IMG/VR virus record: IMGVR_UViG_3300013132_002749
Location: 1-34,346 of that record
DNA from: a virus
Direction: 5' to 3' (one strand)
Length of the DNA stretch: 34,346 bases
In this document: in pieces, positions 1 to 7,613 of the stretch
Position numbering within the stretch: position 1 is the first letter of the stretch
How the letters are laid out: every line of letters starts with the position of its first letter
The notes under the pieces: model-generated
Seen by the model: only the letters and a program-made list of their open reading frames with translations
Told to the model about the DNA's origin: nothing
The model's database searches: none
Program-made: the position numbers and the translations under genes

Positions 1-1396
1 CATCTTTATATACGGCTTGGTCATTTGCGTATTCATTTGGGTCATTGGCCTCTCGATATAAATCTATTAGAGCGTTTAATCTTTTTTTCTTTATTGGATC
101 CAAGCCTTCCGCCACACCTTGCTGATTTATTCTTTTGAACACTTCATTAGCCACACGGTTATAAATTGTTTCTGGAATATTATGCTTGGCAAAATAACGA
201 TCTAACGCACGATATACGGTAGAGTCATAAGCCATACCACGCAATTTTTCTAGATTTTTCCCAGTTGTTAATTTAGTAGCAATATCCATTGCCTGTGCGT
301 CTAAATCAGCGCCTTCCGCCACTGCCTTCTTTTCATCCTTTTTCTTCTCAGGCTTAACAGGTTTAGCCACATCCTTATCACTTACTGGATAGTCTCTTAA
401 ATGACGAGTAGTAGCATTAGGTTTTTTCACAGCCTCTCCTAGCATTTTAATAAGTTCTGGTATTGATTTCCCATCAAAACTAGCAGACGTTAGTTTTGGA
501 TATTTGTCTAACAAACGATTAATAGTCTGTTGTCTCATTTTATTACTAAAGTCTTGATCATTTGGACCGTCTCTATCTATACGATCAGTGCGTGGCATAC
601 GTCCACCTTGACTAAATTGGTCATCTCTATCACGACCAAACCTACCTTCGTCGGCCTTGGCCTTGACCTTTTCTTGTGGTTTCTTATAAATGTTTTTTGC
701 TACCTTTTCAGTATCATCGGCAGCACGAACAAATCCTTTATCACGCATATCCTTGGCCTGTTTCTTAAAAGCATCTATGCGTTCTTGATCTGTTGCTCCT
801 TTATACTCTTTAACTTTCATTGCCTTTTCCTTTTTCACAGGTCGAGCCTGCTGTGTGAGATAGTGTTTTACCACATCAAAAAATGAGTTATCGCCCAATG
901 GTGTATCAGCATCAATACCAGCAGCCTGACTAAATGCTGCTCTGTCGTCTGCGGCCACAGCGTTTCTAAGTTCTGTAGCACTGCTGAGTCTTGGTGTGCC
1001 CACTGGATCAATAGTTTTAAAATTATAAAAACCGTGGGCGCCTTCTTTACCGTTATACTGAATTATAGTTTTAACTACCCATTCTTCATCGGTATAAATT
1101 TTTAGCACAATGTCGCCATATTTTTCATAGATCCTGCTGGCCATCGTGAGCCAACTTTGTTCTGGCATAATATGACCCTCTATCTCAGGGTAGATCATCT
1201 TCATTGCTTCTATTTTGACACCATAAGGTAGTGGATCTTTTGGACCTTGTGTTGATTGGTTAGTGCCCACAAACCAAGCGTCATTTTCACTGGCCATTTC
1301 CCAGGCCCGACGGTGACCTTTATGTGGAGGGTTAAACCTACCAAATATTATTCCTACTGACTGCGCACGGGCTTCAAATAAGTTTCTTAATTTCAC
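1..1396 (-). CDS. Nucleotidyltransferase-domain protein with long charged C-terminal extension (partial, cut by left edge)
   Basis: Reading leftward from a GTG at 1394-1396 the frame stays open to base 1, giving at least 465 residues with no stop. Residues 15-30 contain GRFNPPHKGH, the HxGH nucleotide-binding signature of the cytidylyltransferase/NMN adenylyltransferase superfamily, and residues 138-144 (SSATELR) fit the second signature (S-x-T-x-x-R type). The N-terminal ~150 residues are therefore very likely a nucleotidyl-transferring Rossmann domain; the substrate (NMN, phosphopantetheine, CTP-linked alcohol) cannot be told. Residues ~200-465 are Lys/Asp/Arg-rich and low in hydrophobics, with two VAEG tetrapeptides (359-362 and 428-431). 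The start GTG overlaps the stop of the upstream 117-residue gene (GTGA), suggesting coupling. The C-terminus lies outside the window. Function of the tail is unknown. Confidence 0.8.
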   Translation of the reverse strand, partial: MKLRNLFEARAQSVGIIFGRFNPPHKGHRRAWEMASENDAWFVGTNQSTQGPKDPLPYGVKIEAMKMIYPEIEGHIMPEQSWLTMASRIYEKYGDIVLKIYTDEEWVVKTIIQYNGKEGAHGFYNFKTIDPVGTPRLSSATELRNAVAADDRAAFSQAAGIDADTPLGDNSFFDVVKHYLTQQARPVKKEKAMKVKEYKGATDQERIDAFKKQAKDMRDKGFVRAADDTEKVAKNIYKKPQEKVKAKADEGRFGRDRDDQFSQGGRMPRTDRIDRDGPNDQDFSNKMRQQTINRLLDKYPKLTSASFDGKSIPELIKMLGEAVKKPNATTRHLRDYPVSDKDVAKPVKPEKKKDEKKAVAEGADLDAQAMDIATKLTTGKNLEKLRGMAYDSTVYRALDRYFAKHNIPETIYNRVANEVFKRINQQGVAEGLDPIKKKRLNALIDLYREANDPNEYANDQAVYKD

Positions 1397-1746
1397 TGTT
1401 GTTCTTCCCTGCGCTTTTGTTGATTCTCGTAGTATTCTACTTCTCTGCCGTGTAGTTTTTCACAGATTTCTGTTAGTTCTTCTTCGTCTAATTGTTCTTT
1501 TAGTTGTGGTATAGGAAATTTGTTCTTATAGTTTTCATAGGCCTTGACAATGATCTGCTTAAATGCCAAGGGATCTACATTACGTCCTGCTTCACAGTGT
1601 CCTTGAAAACGATGTTGTATTGGATAGTAGTTGCTGCGATAGAATTCAGGATCAGCGTTCATAAAATAGATTAGATCATCGTGTAGATCATAGTCTAATT
1701 CACTTTTAGGTTCAGGATTAGGATTAAACAGTTCAGTAATCAGCAT
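1393..1746 (-). CDS. Conserved phage hypothetical protein, 117 aa
   Basis: I do not recognise a domain. The protein is acidic in its first third (several Asp/Glu around residues 10-35), then has a Tyr-rich middle, and ends in a charged helical, Glu/Gln/Arg-rich tail predicted to be a helix. One Cys sits near residue 51 and another near 94, with no metal-binding spacing. The ATG at 1744-1746 starts two bases after the stop of the upstream 149-residue gene, and the stop overlaps the GTG of the downstream nucleotidyltransferase gene, so the three are probably cotranscribed. A virion or head-associated role is only a guess from gene order. Confidence 0.75.
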   Translation of the reverse strand: MLITELFNPNPEPKSELDYDLHDDLIYFMNADPEFYRSNYYPIQHRFQGHCEAGRNVDPLAFKQIIVKAYENYKNKFPIPQLKEQLDEEELTEICEKLHGREVEYYENQQKRREEQQ

Positions 1747-1748
1747 AA

Positions 1749-2198
1749 TTATTCCCAGGCTCTACAGGACCAATAACGTGCTTTCCAACGTGGTCCGGGA
1801 TTGGCACAGTTATGTCTTGCTCTAAAACTTTTACGGCGCTTGGGATTAGACTTTTTAATAGTCATTTTCTTATCGCCAAAGTTTACTTTAACAACTTTGC
1901 CATTAGGTTTGCGCACATAGACTTTGGATTTTTTAACATCGCCCGACATAGGCTTGCCCAAGGGCACACTACGTCCTTGATATTCTGCTTCACCTAGGAA
2001 ATTCACTCCGTATTGCTCTAAAAAATCAAGAGCACCAGCATCTGCTTCTACCAACACTGAGTCGTCCCAGGCTTCTATGATATAGGTTTCCAGAGCCACG
2101 TCTTCAGCAAGTTCTATGACAAATTCGTCACCTGCCTCTAGCTTATCGCTGCTCATATTAAATTCAATGTCTTCTATGTATTCTCGTAGCGTAGTCAT
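1749..2198 (-). CDS. Conserved phage protein with basic C-terminal Cys-containing module, 149 aa
   Basis: Acidic N-terminal half (residues 1-70) followed by a strongly basic C-terminal module from about residue 105: an FGD turn, NPKRRKSFRARHNC (118-131) and NPGPRWKARYWSC (133-145). The basic module with two cysteines (C131, C145), one His and conserved-looking Trp/Tyr residues resembles a tail I recall in several environmental T4-like phage proteins, sometimes attached to different N-terminal parts, but I cannot name its function; nucleic-acid or capsid-lumen binding would fit the charge. The ATG at 2198 has a GAGGG Shine-Dalgarno about 7 bases upstream and a GATAAATA late-promoter-like box just beyond. 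Confidence 0.8.
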   Translation of the reverse strand: MTTLREYIEDIEFNMSSDKLEAGDEFVIELAEDVALETYIIEAWDDSVLVEADAGALDFLEQYGVNFLGEAEYQGRSVPLGKPMSGDVKKSKVYVRKPNGKVVKVNFGDKKMTIKKSNPKRRKSFRARHNCANPGPRWKARYWSCRAWE

Positions 2199-2216
2199 AA
2201 GAAAGCCCTCATACGA

Positions 2217-2224
2217 TATTTATC
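2217..2224 (-). promoter_or_regulatory. Possible T4-type late promoter (GATAAATA)
   Basis: Read on the minus strand this octamer is GATAAATA, 7 of 8 matches to the T4 late-promoter box TATAAATA. It lies 18 bases upstream of the ATG at 2198, which leaves room for a start of transcription and the GAGGG ribosome binding site. The box is inside a small inverted repeat (CGATA-TT-TATCG), so it might instead be part of a hairpin. Assignment is by pattern only. Confidence 0.35.
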
Positions 2225-2252
2225 GCAGAGGGCAATATTGGTTCGACGAAAA

Positions 2253-2855
2253 TTACTTCTTAGTTAGCTCTTCTACCTTGCGTATATTATCGCCTATCAT
2301 TAGTTTTGCCATAGTTAGGCTACGATCGTCCTTGATATAAAAGTAATAACCTCCCCAAGAACCACGTGGATTGCTTAATTCCCACTTGGCTGCTTTGCCT
2401 ATTTTGCCGGTTCTTTCAATATAACTAACAAATTCAGGGTAGGCCTTGGTAGTTCTGCCCATAATCACACGATACTTATAGGTCATATACTTGGCAATGC
2501 TTAGACCCTGATCCAGCAAAGCTTCAGTGCCGGGCTGCGGATACTGAACATACTTTAACAATGGCTCGACTACTGACAAAAATTGTTCGGCATCTGATTC
2601 ACTGTCGGTGTAGAATGCCACATAAGGCGCTTCTACTCTAATGTGATAATTATCAAGTTTTTCCAAACACTCTATAATCTTTGTTAATCGAGGACTGTTA
2701 GGGTCCTTATATAACTCTACTTTCTTTATAAGACTTTTAAGCACTCCGCCTCTGAACCAGCTGGCCTTGCTGTTCACGAAAACTACTTTATACTTGTAGC
2801 GACCCCTAAACTTCTTGGTCGTGAACTTGTATTGTGGTATCTGTTGTAATTTCAC
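2253..2855 (-). CDS. Hypothetical protein in clpA operon, 200 aa
   Basis: Unrecognised protein, basic N-terminus rich in Lys/Tyr/Phe (residues 5-30), mixed alpha/beta composition, no membrane segment and no cysteine pair. Near the C-terminus there is a Gly/Tyr/Trp-rich strand region (about 165-175) followed by a Leu/Lys helix. The GTG start at 2853-2855 lies 50 bases inside the 3' end of the clpA-like gene and has no clear ribosome binding site, which points to translational coupling with ClpA. Position makes a role connected with the unfoldase (for instance an adaptor) worth considering, but nothing in the sequence itself demonstrates this. There are no early alternative Met codons that would remove the overlap. 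Confidence 0.7.
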   Translation of the reverse strand: MKLQQIPQYKFTTKKFRGRYKYKVVFVNSKASWFRGGVLKSLIKKVELYKDPNSPRLTKIIECLEKLDNYHIRVEAPYVAFYTDSESDAEQFLSVVEPLLKYVQYPQPGTEALLDQGLSIAKYMTYKYRVIMGRTTKAYPEFVSYIERTGKIGKAAKWELSNPRGSWGGYYFYIKDDRSLTMAKLMIGDNIRKVEELTKK

Positions 2856-5079
2856 TGGTGTCTACTTTAAGTTTGCTTTTGACATTAAGAGTTAACGCAT
2901 TATCTACTACATTAATATTTAATATTCCTCCCTGCTTTAGGTCTCCAAACAGCATACGCTTGGCCAAAGGACGTTTAATTTCGCGATCAATAACACGATG
3001 TAAAGGACGAGCTCCCATCTTGCTATCAAACCCCTTGTCCACTAACCAATCAATAGCTTCATCTGTGATCTTAATCTTGATCTTCTTGTCCTTGACCTGT
3101 TCACGCACTTCTAGCATAAACTTGCCCACAATCTTGATCATAGTTTCTTTGCTGAGTTTACCAAAGGTAATAACACCATCCAGTCTGTTTCTAAACTCCG
3201 GAGGAAAGAATTTCTTAAGTTCTTTATCTTCATACTCACGTTCTTGACTGCCAAAGCCAATTTGATTCTTTTCAGCATCCTTGGCACCAGCATTGGTAGT
3301 AAGAATTAACACAATATTACGACAGTCTGCTACTTTACCATTACTGCCGGTCACTGTGCCATTATCCATTAATTGTAATAAAATACTGCTAACATCAGGA
3401 TGGCTCTTTTCTATCTCATCTAACAGTAGCACACAGTTTGGCGTTTCCTGTAGTTTAGTGATCAGTAGGCCAGCATTTTCCTCAAAGCCCACATAGCCCG
3501 GAGGACTTCCAATAAGCTTGGCCACACTGTGCTTTTCCTGATATTCACTCATATCAAAGCGAACAAGTTTTACGCCAAGATGTTTGGCCAATGCCTTGGC
3601 TGTTTCAGTTTTACCTGTGCCCGTTGGGCCCATAAACACAAAGCTACCAATTGGTTTATTTTCCTGCTTGAGTCCCGCACGACTTACTAGGATCTTGTCC
3701 ACAATCTCAGTGACTGCGGTATCTTGCCCATATACTTCTTGATTAATATTTGACTCTAGGTTAGCAAGGTTATTACTTTCTTGTTCTGCGATAACTTCTT
3801 CAGGCATTTGAATCATCTTACTTAATTCAAATTCAATGCCCATCTTGGTAACCACACGTTCATCACTGAGTTTAAGATTGAATCTACTACAGGCACAGTC
3901 AATAAGGTCAATGGCCTTGTCTGGTAATTTTTTATCAGTTTGGTATTTTACACTGAGACTTACTGCCGCATCTAATGCTTCCTGTAGAATTCTTACATTA
4001 TGAAACTTTTCGTAATACTTTTTAACACCTTTTAGAATTTCTAAGGTCATTTCCGAAGTAGGTTCGTCTACAGTGATGCGTTGGAAACGACGCATTAAGG
4101 CACGATCTTTTTCAAAGTGCTTGCGATATTCTTCCCAGGTTGTTGAAGCTATTACCTTAATATTGCCTTTGCTCAATGCGGGCTTCATCATATTGGCAAG
4201 GTCATTGCTACTGTTATTGGCAGCACCTGCTCCACTGATCATATGTGCTTCATCGATGAATAGCACAGTTTTGCCACGTTTCTCTAAGGCTCTGAGCACT
4301 AGTTTAAATCGTTCTTCAAAGTCTCCACGATACTTACTACCTGCCAGCATACTACTGATATCTAGGTTATACACGGTATATTCTTTTAGAAATTCTGGCA
4401 CACGACCATTTACAATGTTATAGGCCAGTCCTTCAGCAATAGCAGTCTTACCTACACCTGGATCGCCAACTAGGATTACGTTATTCTTACTACGGCGTCC
4501 TAGTGCTAGAGCAATATTTTCCAGTTCATCGATTCGACCAATAACAGGATCAATCTTTTCTTTCTTTACACCTTCGTTTAGGTTTGTAGTAAACGCTCTC
4601 AATGCTCTGTCCGCCTGCCCGTTGCCACCTTCTTCCTCTTCCTGTTCACTGACTTCATTACTTAGATATTCAGCAAACTTTTCTTTATCGATTTCAGCCT
4701 GCTGAATATAGTAGCTAGCATATGATTTCTTTTCACCCATCATACTTAAAAAGACATCTGTAGGTTCTATTTTTTGACGACCGTTAAATAAAACCTGAGT
4801 AAATGCTCTGTTAAGTACACGTTCTACAGCCTGTGTTTTGCGTGGTTTAACTTCTTCTTCACAAATTATTTCATTTAGTTTAGTTTTAAGATAGTGCTCT
4901 AATGTCTTTTTTAGATAATCTGCATCTGCTCCGTATCCATTCACACATTTGTAAAAGCTTTCTTCACAAAGCATAGCAAAGAGCAAATGCTCTAGGGTTA
5001 AGTATTCGTGTTTGAGCTTTTTAGCTACATCTATAGCTTTTTCAAATACTAGTTGTAACTCGTTGCTGGGCTCTACCAT
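2806..5079 (-). CDS. clpA: ClpA-like AAA+ unfoldase (ATP-dependent Clp protease ATP-binding subunit)
   Basis: At 757 residues this matches the usual ClpA length (E. coli about 758). Order: Clp-N repeat domain (about 1-140), an acidic linker (143-155), first AAA+ module with Walker A GDPGVGKT (205-212) and Walker B LFIDEAH (273-279), and second AAA+ module with Walker A GPTGTGKT (484-491), Walker B LLLDEIE (551-557), sensor-1 TTNAG (594-598), arginine-finger region FRNRLD (629-634) and sensor-2 GARPL (689-693). No ClpB-type coiled-coil middle domain is present. Residues 607-609 are IGF, the tripeptide by which ClpA/ClpX dock on ClpP, so it could feed host ClpP. The ATG has AAAGGA about 7 bases upstream and the gene starts 38 bases inside the deformylase gene. 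No clpP or clpS is seen in the window. Confidence 0.95.
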   Translation of the reverse strand: MVEPSNELQLVFEKAIDVAKKLKHEYLTLEHLLFAMLCEESFYKCVNGYGADADYLKKTLEHYLKTKLNEIICEEEVKPRKTQAVERVLNRAFTQVLFNGRQKIEPTDVFLSMMGEKKSYASYYIQQAEIDKEKFAEYLSNEVSEQEEEEGGNGQADRALRAFTTNLNEGVKKEKIDPVIGRIDELENIALALGRRSKNNVILVGDPGVGKTAIAEGLAYNIVNGRVPEFLKEYTVYNLDISSMLAGSKYRGDFEERFKLVLRALEKRGKTVLFIDEAHMISGAGAANNSSNDLANMMKPALSKGNIKVIASTTWEEYRKHFEKDRALMRRFQRITVDEPTSEMTLEILKGVKKYYEKFHNVRILQEALDAAVSLSVKYQTDKKLPDKAIDLIDCACSRFNLKLSDERVVTKMGIEFELSKMIQMPEEVIAEQESNNLANLESNINQEVYGQDTAVTEIVDKILVSRAGLKQENKPIGSFVFMGPTGTGKTETAKALAKHLGVKLVRFDMSEYQEKHSVAKLIGSPPGYVGFEENAGLLITKLQETPNCVLLLDEIEKSHPDVSSILLQLMDNGTVTGSNGKVADCRNIVLILTTNAGAKDAEKNQIGFGSQEREYEDKELKKFFPPEFRNRLDGVITFGKLSKETMIKIVGKFMLEVREQVKDKKIKIKITDEAIDWLVDKGFDSKMGARPLHRVIDREIKRPLAKRMLFGDLKQGGILNINVVDNALTLNVKSKLKVDTSEITTDTTIQVHDQEV

Positions 5080-5575
5080 TTAGTTTCCTTTGTCGTTTAA
5101 TTGCTAAATCTAATTTAAGTTTACTCATACTATCAGTGAAGCACACACCATTTAAGTGATCAAGCTCGTGTAAAAAACATCTAGCATCAATATCTGTTAG
5201 TTCGATTATATACTCTTTATTATCTCTGTCAAGAAATTGTACAACCACATTTTTAGCTCTTTTAACAGGTAAAAATAAATTAGGGAAACTTAAGCAGCCT
5301 TCATAATCTTGAATAAGTTCTTGATCTGCACCTACTAATATCGGGTTGAATAGTGCAAATGGCGTTGTTACACCTTCTAAATATTCCGTTTTTATAACAA
5401 AAGCTCTTGCATCTATTCCGACCTGGCTGGCTGCTAGACCTCGTCCATTTTCCTCAACCATTAATTGAATCATCTGTTCTTCCAGATCTCTAGGATTTAT
5501 TAGGGGATTATTGAAGTCGAAGTCAGATAACTTTTTCTGTAAAAATGGATTAGGGCTTTTTATTAATTTTAGCAT
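5042..5575 (-). CDS. def: Peptide deformylase
   Basis: Removes the N-formyl group from nascent proteins at the ribosome exit. All three family motifs are present: GRGLAASQ (44-51; motif I GxGxAAxQ), EGCLS (92-96; metal-ligand Cys94) and HELDH (136-140; HExxH metal site, H136/H140 ligands and E137 catalytic). The usual Gln before the HExxH motif is Leu here. The length of 177 residues matches cellular enzymes and is longer than the stripped-down deformylases of some cyanophages, with a polar basic C-terminal tail from about 158. The gene overlaps dnaJ upstream (26 bases) and clpA downstream (38 bases), with no clear Shine-Dalgarno, suggesting coupled translation. Catalytic competence is inferred from intact motifs. 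Confidence 0.95.
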   Translation of the reverse strand: MLKLIKSPNPFLQKKLSDFDFNNPLINPRDLEEQMIQLMVEENGRGLAASQVGIDARAFVIKTEYLEGVTTPFALFNPILVGADQELIQDYEGCLSFPNLFLPVKRAKNVVVQFLDRDNKEYIIELTDIDARCFLHELDHLNGVCFTDSMSKLKLDLAIKRQRKLNGRAQQRVTTSI

Positions 5576-6404
5576 ATATTGTTTCTAACTCTTTAACTAT
5601 TTCGGGATCAGTTACAGCAGGAATATCAATTTTTACTTTTATGTACATATTACCCGGCCGTCCAGTGTTAATGTCTTTAAATCCACGTCCAGAAGCAGCG
5701 AACTCTGTGCCATCGTTTACCCCTGGCCTAATGTTTATGCTAAGTTTAGATCCATCGATATGAGTAACTTCCCTCTGACATCCTATCATTGCTTCTAAAC
5801 TGTTAACTTTTAATGTAGTCCACAAATCATTATTAATGCGTTCGAAAGTTTCATCTGGATCGATCAGTATTTGTACATTAAGGTTTCCTCTAGGCATATT
5901 AGGAAAGCTGTCATCTCCTAACCCTCCAAATCTTATTGTTTGGCCGTGGTTGATTCCAGGAGGAATATCAACTACAGCAGTTTGATTACGACCGTTTGGA
6001 AGATTATATCTAGCTTCTATCTGTGTGCCTAAATAACTTTGCTTTAGAGTAATTCCTATCCTAATAGTTAAATCTTTATTTCGTTTGACCTGTCTAGTAA
6101 ACCCTGATCCAAATTGGGGACCATTAGGTCCAAAATGAAAACTAAACATTTCATGCATTTGGTCAAACGGGTTTGCTTGATGTGAGTGGTTAGATCCAAA
6201 AGGATTAAATCCGTTCTTCTGAGCATCATACTGTGCTTTTTTTTGCGGATCACTAAGCGTATCATAGGCCTGAGATATTTCTTGGAATTTAGTAGTATCT
6301 CCGCCTCTGTCAGGATGATGTTGCATAGCAAGCTTTTTGTATGCTATTTTTATTTCATCCTGACTAGCTGACTCTGTGATTCCTAAAGTTTGATAGTGGT
6401 CCAT
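5550..6404 (-). CDS. dnaJ: DnaJ/CbpA-type co-chaperone (class II J-protein)
   Basis: J-domain at residues 1-62 with the invariant HPD (30-32), which stimulates the ATPase of DnaK. A short Gly/Phe/Asn/His-rich linker (about 65-105) leads to two C-terminal substrate-binding beta domains (about 107-284) with typical DIPPGI and RGNLNV segments. There is no CxxCxGxG zinc-finger domain, so this is a class II (CbpA-like) protein; length 284 is close to CbpA (306). I chose the ATG at 6402-6404 because the protein then starts MDHYQTLG as J-domains do; a TTG at 6420-6422 would add six residues. An AAGGAG lies just upstream of that TTG, so the start is not fully settled. The 3' end overlaps the deformylase gene. 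It must work with host DnaK, since none is encoded here. Confidence 0.93.
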   Translation of the reverse strand: MDHYQTLGITESASQDEIKIAYKKLAMQHHPDRGGDTTKFQEISQAYDTLSDPQKKAQYDAQKNGFNPFGSNHSHQANPFDQMHEMFSFHFGPNGPQFGSGFTRQVKRNKDLTIRIGITLKQSYLGTQIEARYNLPNGRNQTAVVDIPPGINHGQTIRFGGLGDDSFPNMPRGNLNVQILIDPDETFERINNDLWTTLKVNSLEAMIGCQREVTHIDGSKLSINIRPGVNDGTEFAASGRGFKDINTGRPGNMYIKVKIDIPAVTDPEIVKELETIYAKINKKP

Positions 6405-6435
6405 AGTGCTATTATATAGCAAGACTCCTTGCCTG

Positions 6436-7017
6436 TCAATCTAACTCTGGGTGGTCATCTTCCAAAGGCGGTCTACTAGGTTGCGGTGGGGCAAATGCCA
6501 TTGGAGCAGGCTGGGCTGGATCCTGCGCCATTGCCATACCTGCGGCTGCTCCTACTGCTAATCCGCCCATTGCTGCCGCAGGCGCACTAAAATTTGCTGT
6601 TGGCCTTGGAGGTGTGCCGAAGCTGTTCATTGGTTGCTGTGGTGCTCCAAAACTGCTAGGTGCTGCGCCAAAACTGCTAGGTGCCCCAAATCCACCAGGT
6701 TGTGGAGGAGGTTGAATACCACCATTGTTAGCTCCTGCTAGTTTTTCCTGTGTGCGACCAAATGCTGCCAATCCAAGAACCGCACCCATAGCAATATGAT
6801 ATAGGCCAGCACCTTGTAAGGTCAAAGGTTGCCATTGAGTTACCTGTATGCCTTTGACACTTTGTAGCAAACTCCATAGTATAGGAAATATAACAAAATC
6901 AAAGGTGCAGGTTGCCATATAGAGCCATCCCATCATAGGACGCCACTTGGCATTCATCCAATCTTCTTTTTTCTTTTCACTATCGCTCATTTTAGCGTAG
7001 TCTTCTGATGTGGCCAT
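6436..7017 (-). CDS. Holin-like membrane protein with Pro/Gly/Ala-rich tail
   Basis: N-terminal soluble charged segment (1-24), an RP pair (26-27), two clear hydrophobic segments at about 29-52 and 66-86, then a long low-complexity tail with FGAPSSFG-type repeats (about 108-135), a further Ala/Gly/Met-rich hydrophobic stretch (147-164) and an acidic end. The RP followed by two membrane segments resembles the three-TM holin family found in phages and gene transfer agents (GTA_holin_3TM), which makes the hole in the inner membrane at lysis. It lies next to spanin genes. Family assignment is moderate; the proline-rich tail is not typical. Start supported by AGGAGCGAA directly upstream of ATG. 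Confidence 0.6.
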   Translation of the reverse strand: MATSEDYAKMSDSEKKKEDWMNAKWRPMMGWLYMATCTFDFVIFPILWSLLQSVKGIQVTQWQPLTLQGAGLYHIAMGAVLGLAAFGRTQEKLAGANNGGIQPPPQPGGFGAPSSFGAAPSSFGAPQQPMNSFGTPPRPTANFSAPAAAMGGLAVGAAAGMAMAQDPAQPAPMAFAPPQPSRPPLEDDHPELD

Positions 7018-7029
7018 TTTCGCTCCTAA

Positions 7030-7593
7030 TTACCATAACAGTAGTGCGCCCTGCGCACTTAACAATATGCCGGCTCCTGCTACTACAAAACTGCCCCAGA
7101 ATAAAGGCATACTTACAGCTAATATGCTGGCTGATAGTAGCACAATGCTGAGTTGATAAGCAGTAGAAGCATAACCAATCCAAGGGCTGCGCTTTTTAGC
7201 TTCATCACGTTCAGCTTCTAAGGCCTTGGCTTTTTCCATAATCTCTTTTTTGTCATCATTCATACGCTTGGCTTCAGCTTCAAACTTTTCTTTGTTTTCC
7301 GGTAGCCTTGTATCCATAGCCGCAGTTGTATATAGCACCTCACGCATATTTTTAGCCTGATACCAAGCCCACTGATTGTTAGCACTTATAGTATTGTTTA
7401 ACACGGTAGAACTTAGCTTGCCACCATACCAGGCATTTACAGCCAAGCATAGAGCAAACACATTAATCACAAGACCCGCTTTGTCTTTGATCTTGGCTTC
7501 ACGCTCTGAACGTGACCCTACAGGTGGTTTAGGAGCATCGGGATCCTTTGCTTCCTTGGTAAAAAATCTCAATAGTGTATCTACTGCGCTCAT
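7030..7593 (-). CDS. DUF4337-like membrane protein
   Basis: 187 residues with a membrane segment at about 39-56, a conserved-looking NNQWAWYQAKNMRE block (72-85), a charged coiled-coil stretch (about 97-135) and two C-terminal hydrophobic segments (about 145-163 and 168-187). The WAWYQAK block followed by a coiled coil and terminal membrane helices is what I know of the DUF4337 family, which is of unknown function and occurs in bacteria and phages. The ATG has AAGGAGCGAA immediately upstream, the same leader as the neighbouring holin-like gene, so the two are probably expressed together. A lysis or membrane-remodelling role is inferred only from position. Confidence 0.7.
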   Translation of the reverse strand: MSAVDTLLRFFTKEAKDPDAPKPPVGSRSEREAKIKDKAGLVINVFALCLAVNAWYGGKLSSTVLNNTISANNQWAWYQAKNMREVLYTTAAMDTRLPENKEKFEAEAKRMNDDKKEIMEKAKALEAERDEAKKRSPWIGYASTAYQLSIVLLSASILAVSMPLFWGSFVVAGAGILLSAQGALLLW

Positions 7594-7613
7594 TTTCGCT
7601 CCTTAATGTGCTA

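Noticed and set aside
530-886. Open frame of 118 codons on the plus strand
   Set aside because: It lies antisense to the continuous nucleotidyltransferase gene, whose catalytic motifs and overlap with the next gene are clear; composition (Phe/Leu/Ile-rich) is typical of an antisense shadow.
6068-6331. 87-codon minus-strand frame inside dnaJ
   Set aside because: Out-of-frame shadow of the J-protein gene, which has all expected motifs.
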